NCBI RefSeq assembly: GCF_002575655.3
Contig: NC_053040.3
Coordinates: 222,966,628 to 223,030,627 of the forward strand
Source: Aegilops tauschii subsp. strangulata
Lineage: Eukaryota; Streptophyta; Magnoliopsida; Poales; Poaceae
Direction of reading: 5' to 3'
DNA length: 64,000 nt
Made by a program: the position numbers and the translations under genes. Below are positions 56,891-64,000 of this stretch, in pieces. Under the pieces are notes generated by a model, which was not told the DNA's origin, did not search any database, and worked only from the letters and a program-made list of their open reading frames with translations. Positions within the stretch are counted from its first letter, which is position 1. Every line of letters starts with the position of its first letter.

Positions 56891-58540
56891 GTAAACTAGT
56901 TGGATGAAACTAGTGGACAAGTTGCTCAAACCTTCCTCGGCACGAGGCCACTATTTGAGGATAAACCTACAAGCAAAGTTCAGATTGTCTGTGCTGCCTC
57001 TTATGTACTCGAAAGTTTACTCGTACAAGCATTAATGTTAGCAAGAAGTACCTCCGACTGAACACCATTTACCAGTCTGTACTCTAGGTAATTAAAGTTC
57101 ATCCGTGGATGATATTGGCTGTGATCTCAATCATTTGGTTGCATAAACATACTGAACATGTGTACATCTGAATCTTTTTGTGTATTATCTATGAATATTG
57201 TCGTGTGATCTATCAATCATTTGAATGCATAGACATGCTGAACTTGTGTATATATGAATCTTTTGAGTTGTTCATTGTGAATGTTGGCTATGAATATGAA
57301 CATGTCCTGTGAACCTGAGTTTGATACGAATGTTTACCTATTCTGTTGTACTTGTGTGTGAACTTGTTAGTATGTCTACTGCGGGATTTGTGACGTGTGG
57401 GTGTCAACGGCACACCTTCTTCCCGAGAAGAATTGCACCTGCTTTGTTAGGGTAGCAACGGCGCATCAGCTCTTCCTAATATTTTTGCTCTGTCTTCCCC
57501 CCTCCCTCCCTCAACCCCTGTCATAATGTTTTCGGCCTCAAAACAAGCATAATGGGCTGCGTTGTTTTTGGGGCTTGATGAAAAATCGAGTGTTGGTTTC
57601 TGTAGGTTGGCCCACCCAGCAAATGGTCTGCTGGTCCACCACGGACTGGGAGGCTAAAAATACAAGTTGTATGGTGCAGAGGCAAATAAAATAACGCCAT
57701 CGAGAGGCATCCACTGAAGAAAAAAATCGCGTCTGATGTGCTTCTTCAGTCGGGCCGCCAGCCACCTCTTTATTCCAGTTCGCTCGGGGATCTAGCTGGT
57801 ACTATCATTTTTTTCCAGAGGGCGAACAAGTATCAGCTAGGACTAGGTATGCGTAGCCCACGACATACGGAGACAGTGGTTTCAACTTATTTTTTGAGGT
57901 CCATACCGGCCTATGAGCCTCCGAGCGTAGGTTTTACTTTTTCTTAAAGATCGGCAGCCCAATGTATTTTCTTAATAAAACGCAGATCTCTGTTCTATTT
58001 ATCTATATATAAGAATAATAATGTTGTGTCCAATTTATGTTTTCCCTTCTAACCATATTATATATATTTATATTATTACTATCATTGTATATTTTATAGA
58101 GACTTATATATACATTATAAAAACATCCCACGTGTTATTAACTTATAAAAGTAAATGTTTAACAGAAGTTGGCAAGGAAAATCCTGGTTGTTTTTGACAC
58201 ACGGGTAGGAAAATCCTGGTGATTGCTAACAAAAGCTTGCGAAGATTTTAAGGACCAATGTAATAATAACGCGCTCATTTTTATTTTGAGCAAGAACTCG
58301 CTAATTTGTTAATTTTATATATATAATGTGTCGCAACGGTTTGTTTTTTGATATTAATTGCTCCTTCTAACCTAACATTATATATAGAACGAGCCCAGCT
58401 AATTCGTGTATTTCAAGAAAGTGCAAATGGGCTAGGATTTCTTAGAAAATGTTAAATGGGCCGCATTGACGCGAAATTATTTGTTCACCCAGCCCAGCAA
58501 ATGGACTGCACATTCTGGAAAACATGGGTTAAATATATGC
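56891..58540. other. AT-rich intergenic DNA
   Basis: AAAATCCTGGT is repeated near 58178 and 58212, and CCCAGCAAATGG appears at about 57615 and 58493. No gene supported. Confidence 0.4.
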
Positions 58541-58549
58541 CACATTTTT

Positions 58550-59760
58550 GCAGGCTGCCATGTGGGACAGTAGGTCGAAGCCTACGCAGGGCGTTATCAA
58601 CTTGGTCAACAAATGATTATGACATCCACAACCATTGGATTTATATCCAACGGCCGGCATGCACCTTCAATCTCTCGTCTTCTTCCTCCAGCGTCGCCGG
58701 GACTGCCTGGTCCGGCCTCCGGTGGCTAGCGGCTCTGCTTAGCACGCATCGCTGCGACGCGCTACCCCACCGCCGGCCAGGTTATCCCTCCACCCCTCCA
58801 CACCTCCTGTTATTCTCCACCGACTACAGCCCCACGCCGCATCAGAACCAGTTATATCCCTTGTACTCCTCTCAATCTGCGGCTCCACTGCTGCGTCTTC
58901 CCATCTCCGGGTCCTTCCCGTCCGGGGCCTCGCCGTCATCCACTGCCTCGCTGCGTTCGGTGTGGCGTGGTCAACAAACGAGAGTCATCGGAAGAGGACT
59001 GTATGTGAGAGACTGACAGTGGGGACGCACCACGCCCATGGACGCATGCATGCAACTGCATCCTTTTTACCCTGAAAAATAATGTTTTCTCCCCCTGACT
59101 GCTGGGACCCACCAGCTACATCTTCACACGCAAGGAAGTGCGTCCTTATTACGCCAAAAAGAATGAATACTACCGCTGACAGCTCAGACCCACCAGCTAT
59201 ATCTTCGCACGCAAGGAAGTGCCTCCTTATTACGCAAAAAAAATACTCCCCCTGCTAGCTGGGACCCACCATAGTGGGAGCCTGACTTATGGGCCTACTA
59301 AGTTGACGCGGACGGAGGGCTTTGTCAACTTATTGAATATGAACGATTCTAGCTCTAGTGACCGTACGATGTCCATCCAACGGCCGTAGTGCTTCTTCAA
59401 CCTCTCTTCTTCTTGCTCCAGCCGCCCAAACAAGTGTCGGCCATGCCGCCTGCTCCTGCCTCCCGTGTCCGGCTGTGCTGCCACCGCTGGCCATGCCATC
59501 CCTCTATACTCACCCACACCTCTTGTTATTCTCCGGCGACGGTAGCCTCACACCGCAGCCGAAGCAGTCAACCCACGTACTCCCCTCCGCGTGGGCATCC
59601 ACTGCCGCGTCTTCCCCGGCTCCACGTCGTTCCCTTCCTAGGCCTCGCCATCGTCCACCGCCCTGGTGCTCTTGGCGCGGCGTGGTCAATGTGGTCAAAG
59701 AACGACTTCCGTCGAAAGAGTACTGTACGTGGAGAGGCTGACAGCTGGGTCCACAGCCGC
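58550..59760. repeat. ~717-bp tandem duplication of GC-rich sequence
   Basis: 58620-58990 aligns with 59340-59740: CATCCA-C/AACGGCCG, TCTTCTTCCTCCAGC, ACACCTC-TGTTATTCTCC, CTGC-GCGTCTTCCC and GGCGTGGTCAA occur in the same order, offset about 717. Each copy has long open frames on both strands caused by composition; I do not call genes. Confidence 0.75.
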
Positions 59761-60012
59761 AGCAAGGAAGTGCCTCCTTATTGCGCGCAAAATAATTATT
59801 CCTCCACCTGACAGCAAGGACCCATCGGACGGGCCACCGTATTTCGTGAAAAAAAAGTTTCCCCCTGACTACTGGGACCCACCAGCTATATCTTCGCACG
59901 CAAGGAAGTGCGTCCATATTACGGGGCAAAAAACTGATTCGCCCCCCTGACTGCTGGGACCCACCAGCTACATCTTCGCATGCAAGGAAGTGCCTGACAG
60001 TCGGGACCCACC
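59090..60012. repeat. ~79-bp repeats, CTGGGACCCACCAGCTA family
   Basis: GGGACCCACCAGCTA followed by CTTCGCACGCAAGGAAGTGC recurs at about 59105, 59190, 59875 and 59955, with partial copies near 59255, 59760 and 59990. The intervals within a group are near 79-85 bp. Confidence 0.8.
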
Positions 60013-60438
60013 TGGTCTAAGCGTACGTAGCGTTGTCATTCTGGTCGCGAACGTGTACGTACATACTGGTCGATCGGTTTGTCTGCAGGCTGCAGCGATG
60101 AACCGTGGCCGTGTAAGGAAGGGCACGTGTGGTAGTAGAGGCGCGCACGTGTCGTAGTAGAGGCGCGCACGTAGCATGTACACGTACGTACAGCGGCCAG
60201 GTGCAAGAAAGTAAATACGGCCATGTACGTACATACGGGCGGGGTCTCGAACGTCTACTCGAGCATACGTATGGCCAGGGATCGTGTACATGGCTGGGTC
60301 GGAATGGAGAAACTGCATCGTCGTCATGTTCATAGGGAGGCAACGGAATGCGTCGTGTTCAACGGGAGGCAACGGAACGCATGCTGTTCATCGGGAGCCA
60401 ACCTGCTTGGATGGAACAGCTGATGGAAACGAGGCCTG
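60013..60438. other. Alternating CG/TA-rich flank of the LTR insertion
   Basis: Rich in CGTACGTA words. GTAGTAGAGGCGCGCACGT occurs twice in tandem (60131 and 60155) and a GGAGGCAACGGAA phrase is repeated near 60335 and 60365. Confidence 0.5.
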
Positions 60439-60796
60439 TGCTACCTCTTGAGCATGCGTTTGTTTTCCCTCGAAGAGGAAAGGGTGATGCAGCAAAGTAG
60501 CATAAGTATTTCCCTTAGTTTTGAGAACCAAGGTATCAATCCAGTAGGAGACTACACGCAAATCCCTAGCACCTGCACAAACAGTCAAGAACCTTCCAAC
60601 CAACGCGATAAAGGGGTTGTCAATCCCTTCACGGCCACTTGCAAAAGTGAGATCTGATAGAGATAATAAGATAAATATTTTTGGTATTTTTGTTGTATAG
60701 ATTGAAAAGTAAAGATTGCAAAATAAACGGTGGCAGAAATAGCAAGTTGACGGGAGATTAATATGATGGAAAATAGACCCGGGGGCCATAGGTCTC
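60439..60796 (-). mobile_element. 3' part of an LTR (same family as the solo LTR at 13459), interrupted
   Basis: TGCTACCTCTTGAGCATGCG at 60439 is the reverse complement of the end of the LTR at 13459-15019, and the match continues to GGGGGCCATAGGTCTC at 60796, where the next element begins. The left flank GCCTG has no primer-site sequence, so this is the outer end of a solo LTR or of a 3' LTR. Confidence 0.85.
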
Positions 60797-61644
60797 TGAT
60801 ACGTCCATTTTGCATCATGCTTTTATATCGATATTTATCGCATTATGGGCTGTTATTACACGTTATGTCACAATACTCATGCCTATTCTCTCTTATTTTA
60901 CAAGGTTTACATAAGGAGGGAGAATGTCGGCAGCTGGAATTCTGGGCTGGAAAAGGAGCAAATATTAGAGACCTATTCTGCACAACTCCAAAAGTCCTGA
61001 AACTCCACGAAAGTTATTTTTGGAAATAATAAAAAATACTGAGCGGAAGAAATACGTCAGGGGGCCACCACCTATCCACGAGGGTGGGGGCGCGCCCTAC
61101 CCCCCAGGGCGTGCCCCCCTGCCTCGTGGGCCCCCTGTTGGCTCTCTGGTGGCCATCTTCTGCTATATGAAGTCTTTCGTTGAGGAAAAAATCATAAGCA
61201 ACCTTTCGGGACGAGACTCCGCCGCCACGAGGCGGAACCAATCTAGGGCCCCGGCAGAGCTGTTCTGCCGGGGACACTTCCCTCCGGGAGGGGGAAATCA
61301 TCGCCATCGTCATCACCAACGCGAATCATATGAACGTGATGAAAACTAGCTTGACGATAATTCCCATGTGTCCTCGGGAGCGCTTTTCTCTATATAAGAG
61401 TTTGTCCAGGCTTGTCCTTTGCTACAAAAAGGATTGGGCCACCTTGCTGAACTTTATTTACTTTTGTTACTTGTTGCTCATTACAAATTGTCTTATCACA
61501 AAACTATCTGTTACCACTTATTTCAGTACTTGCAGAGAATACCTTGCTGAAAACCGCTTATCATTTCCTTCTGCTCCTCGTTGGGTTCGACACTCTTACT
61601 TATCGAAAGGACTACGATAGATCCCCTATACTTGTGGGTCATCA
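60797..61644 (+). repeat. 5' LTR of the Athila-clade element
   Basis: 848 bp from TGATACGTCCATTTTGCATC to CTTGTGGGTCATCA. I recall longer LTRs in this Triticeae type, so an internal deletion near 61320 is possible, but that cannot be checked here. Confidence 0.85.
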
Positions 61645-61655
61645 AGACTCTTTTC

Positions 61656-61673
61656 TGGCGCCGTTGCCGGGGA
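61656..61673 (+). other. Primer binding site, tRNA-Asp type
   Basis: TGGCGCCGTTGCCGGGGA is complementary over 18 bases to the 3' end of plant tRNA-Asp(GUC), eleven bases after the LTR. Confidence 0.9.
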
Positions 61674-61748
61674 CTGAAGCGCCTTTGGTAGGTGGAATTT
61701 GGTAAGGAAAAATTTATAGTGTGCTGAAATTTACTGTCACTTGTTACT

Positions 61749-63647
61749 ATGGAAAGTAATCCTCTGAGGGGCTTGTTCGGGGTATCTTCACCCCGACCAG
61801 TAGAGCAAAGAGTTGCTCCTCAACCTACTGAACCTACTGAAAATGAAAATGTTCCCTTTGAAGTTCCTTCGGGTATGTTAGAAAAACTGCTAGCTAATCC
61901 TTTTGCAGGAGATGGAACAAAGCATCCTGATGAGCACCTAATATATGTGGATGAAGTTTGTGGATTATTTAAGCTTGCAGGTATACCCGGTGATGTTATT
62001 AAGAAGAAGGTCTTCCCTTTATCTTTGAAGGGAGATGCATCGACATGGTATAGGCTATGTGATGATACGGGATCATGGAACTTCAAACGATTGAAATTGG
62101 AATTTCATCAGAAGTTTTATCCTATGCATCTTGTTCATCGTGATCGCAATTATATATATAATTTTTGGCCTCACGAAGGAGAAAGCATCACTCAAGCTTG
62201 GGGGAGGCTTAAATCAATGTTATATTCATGCCCCAATCATGAGCTCTCAAGAGAAATAATTATTCAAAGTTTTTATGCTCGGCTTTCTGATAACAATCGC
62301 ACCATGCTCGATACTTCTTGTGCTGGCTCTTTTATGATGAAGACTATTGAATTCAAATGGAATTTATTGGATAGAATTAAACGCAACTCTGAAGATTGGG
62401 ATCTCGACGAAGGTAAGGAGTCAGGTATGACACCTAAGTTTGATTGTGTTAAATCTTTTATGGATACCGATGTTTTTCATAAATTTAGCACTAAATATGG
62501 ACTTGACTCTGAGATAGTAGCTTCTTTCTGTGAATCTTTTGCTACTTATGTTGATGTCCCCAAGGAGAAGTGGTTTAAATATCATCCTCCCATAGAAGTA
62601 AAAGTAGCTGCACCTACTAAAGTTGAAGAAAAGACTATCACTTATAATGATCCTGTTGTTCCTACTTCTTATGTTGAGAAGCCACCTTTCCCTGTTAGGA
62701 TAAAGGATCATGCTAAAGCTTCAACTATGGTTCGTAAAAGCAATATTAGAACTTATACACCTCCTGAACAAATTAAAGTTGAACCTAATATTGCTATTGT
62801 TAAGGATCTCTTGGCTGATAATATTGATGGGCATGTTATTTATTTCTGTGGTGAAACTGCTAGAATTGCCAAACCTTGTGCTAAAGATAAACATAGATCT
62901 GTAGTAGGCATACCTGTTATTTCTTTTAAAATAGGAGATCATTGTTATCATGGCTTATGCGATATGGGTGCCAGTGCTAGTGCTATACCTTTTGACTTAT
63001 ACAAAGAAATTATGCATGGTATTGCACCTGCTGAGTTAGAAGATATTGATGTCACAATTAAACTTGCCAATAGAGATACTATTTCACCAATGGGAATTGT
63101 TAGAGATGTTGAAGTCCTGTGTGGGAAAACTAAATATCCTGCTGATTTTCTTGTTCTTGGTTACCCAGAAGATAGCTTTTGTCTCATTATATTTGGTAGA
63201 CCCTTCTTGAACATCGTTAATGCTAGGATAGACTGCGAAAAGGATGTTGTTACTATTGGTTTGGGTGATATGTCTCATGAGTTTAATTTCTCTAAATTTA
63301 GTAGACAACACCGTGAAGAGGAATTACCTAGTAAGGATGAAATTATTGGTCTTGCTTCTATTGCCGTACCTCCTAGTGATCCTTTAGAACAATATTTGCT
63401 AGACCATGAAAATGATATGTTTATGAATGAAAGAAGGGAAATAGATGAAGTGTTCTTTAAACAGGAACCTATCCTTAAACACAATTTGCCTGTTGAAATC
63501 CTAGGGGATCCTCCTCCACCCAAGGGTGATCCCGTGTTTGTGCTCATACTGTTACCTGATACTCTTAAATATGCTTATATTGATGAAAAGAAGATATATC
63601 CTGTTATTATTAGTGCTAACCTTTCAGAGAATGAAGAAGATTATTGA
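61749..63647 (+). CDS. gag-protease frame of the Athila-clade element
   Basis: 632 residues from ATG 61749. Roughly residues 40-230 are the gag capsid-like region (NPFAGDGTKHPDEHL, PLSLKGDASTWYRL, FYPMHLVHRDRNYIY). A linker of low complexity follows. Residues about 390-520 hold an aspartic protease with DMGASASAIPF in place of the usual D-S/T-G-A, as is common in Athila, and LIIFGRPFLN. The frame ends at TGA 63645, just before RT. The capsid would package element RNA and the protease would cut the polyprotein. Unlike the 25-38 kb element this part has no stops. Confidence 0.85.
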   Translation: MESNPLRGLFGVSSPRPVEQRVAPQPTEPTENENVPFEVPSGMLEKLLANPFAGDGTKHPDEHLIYVDEVCGLFKLAGIPGDVIKKKVFPLSLKGDASTWYRLCDDTGSWNFKRLKLEFHQKFYPMHLVHRDRNYIYNFWPHEGESITQAWGRLKSMLYSCPNHELSREIIIQSFYARLSDNNRTMLDTSCAGSFMMKTIEFKWNLLDRIKRNSEDWDLDEGKESGMTPKFDCVKSFMDTDVFHKFSTKYGLDSEIVASFCESFATYVDVPKEKWFKYHPPIEVKVAAPTKVEEKTITYNDPVVPTSYVEKPPFPVRIKDHAKASTMVRKSNIRTYTPPEQIKVEPNIAIVKDLLADNIDGHVIYFCGETARIAKPCAKDKHRSVVGIPVISFKIGDHCYHGLCDMGASASAIPFDLYKEIMHGIAPAELEDIDVTIKLANRDTISPMGIVRDVEVLCGKTKYPADFLVLGYPEDSFCLIIFGRPFLNIVNARIDCEKDVVTIGLGDMSHEFNFSKFSRQHREEELPSKDEIIGLASIAVPPSDPLEQYLLDHENDMFMNERREIDEVFFKQEPILKHNLPVEILGDPPPPKGDPVFVLILLPDTLKYAYIDEKKIYPVIISANLSENEEDY

Positions 63648-63652
63648 AAACT

Positions 63653-64000
63653 CTGAAGAAGCACCGTGCTGCTATTGGATATACTCTTGATGATATTAAG
63701 GGAATTAGTCCCACTCTATGTCAACATAAAATAAATTTGGAAGAAGATGACAAACCAGTTCGTGATCATCAACGAAGGCTGAATCCTAAGATGAAAGAAG
63801 TGGTAAGAAAGGAAATACTAAAGCTCCTTGAGGCAGGTATAATTTATCCCGTTGCTGATAGTCAGTGGGTAAGTCATGTCCATTGTGTCCCTAAGAAGGG
63901 AGGTATTACTATCGTTCCTAATGATAAAGATGAATTGATCCCGCAAAGAATTATTACAGGTTATAGGATGGTAATTGATTTCCGCAAATTAAATAAGGCT
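63653..64000 (+). pseudogene. Start of reverse transcriptase, different frame from gag, cut by window end
   Basis: The frame shifts by one base relative to gag at about 63640 and then stays open: HRAAIGYTLDDIKGISPTLC, LEAGIIYPVADSQWVS, YRMVIDFRKLNKA at the window end. These are the first RT blocks of Athila elements. One missing base at the junction would explain the change; a programmed shift is less likely. The catalytic YxDD block is outside the window. Confidence 0.8.

Larger units (their letters stand above)
60797..64000 (+). mobile_element. Athila-clade Ty3/gypsy element, 5' part only
   Basis: The 5' LTR, primer site, gag-protease frame and the start of RT are present; the rest lies past the window end. 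The element sits inside the LTR fragment at 60439-60796. Clade assignment rests on the tRNA-Asp primer site and the Athila-like gag and protease. Confidence 0.85.

Noticed and set aside
58456..59016. 186-codon open frame at 58.5-59.0 kb
   Set aside because: It spans a tandemly duplicated GC-rich repeat; the second copy does not keep the frame.
60017..60372. Open frames with Tyr/Val/Arg repeats
   Set aside because: Caused by CGTACGTA-type alternating sequence.

Overview
The window reads as nuclear DNA of a grass of the wheat tribe (Triticeae: Triticum, Aegilops or a near relative). The evidence is the kind of repeats present: very long-LTR Ty3/gypsy elements, an Athila-clade element with a tRNA-Asp primer site, a CACTA end starting CACTACAAAAAAA, Stowaway and Tourist MITEs, a small Helitron, and GC-rich plant gene pieces with TATA boxes and GT-AG introns between them. 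No bacterial or organellar gene organisation, tRNA, rRNA or CRISPR array was seen. Species and chromosome cannot be told from the sequence alone. Family names from repeat databases are avoided where I could not be sure.

Layout. 1-2.6 kb: minus-strand multi-exon gene with a B3-like end, a tandemly duplicated exon and one in-frame stop; its 3' end lies outside the window. 3.2-3.6 kb: small basic protein gene, with a paralogue at 46.4 kb. 3.9-6.5 kb: six copies of a ~503-bp tandem repeat. 6.8-8.3 kb: second B3-like gene on the plus strand. 8.6-9.4 kb: ~85-bp repeats fused to a broken 3'-5' exonuclease-like gene. 10.5-11.4 kb: small gene whose flank recurs in 54.9-56.9 kb. 12-15.6 kb: SINA-type E3 ubiquitin ligase pseudogene split by a solo LTR with a perfect TSD. 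16.6-17.4 kb: coiled-coil repeat-protein pseudogene. 17.9-19.4 kb: a diverged relative of the 3.9-kb array. 20.2-22.3 kb: gene fragment with repeated exons. 22.5-41 kb: a CACTA end plus pieces of a minus-strand internal gene, split by a complete 13.1-kb Ty3/gypsy element with TSD GTACA. 42-43.8 kb: pyrimidine-rich low-complexity DNA. 43.9-44.4 kb: 499-bp Helitron. 44.7-50.7 kb: duplicated promoter-like modules, small genes and MITEs. 51.3-52.2 kb: small minus-strand gene with a coding minisatellite. 52.4-53.4 kb: copy of the 12-13 kb segment. 53.9-56.9 kb: TATA box, leader exon and repeat-motif region. 58.5-60.4 kb: duplicated and ~79-bp repeat block. 60.4 kb to the end: an LTR fragment into which an Athila-clade element is inserted; that element runs out of the window inside reverse transcriptase.

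Most host genes here are damaged: stops, frameshifts or insertions affect both B3-like genes, the exonuclease-like gene, the SINA-like gene, the coiled-coil gene and the 48-kb gene. Open and plausible as they stand are the paralogous small proteins at 3.2 and 46.4 kb, the 80-aa ORF at 11.2 kb and the two-exon 201-aa ORF at 51.3-51.9 kb. The window looks like old intergenic space in which gene pieces have been duplicated, captured and then broken by nested transposons. No intact pathway or operon-like system can be claimed.
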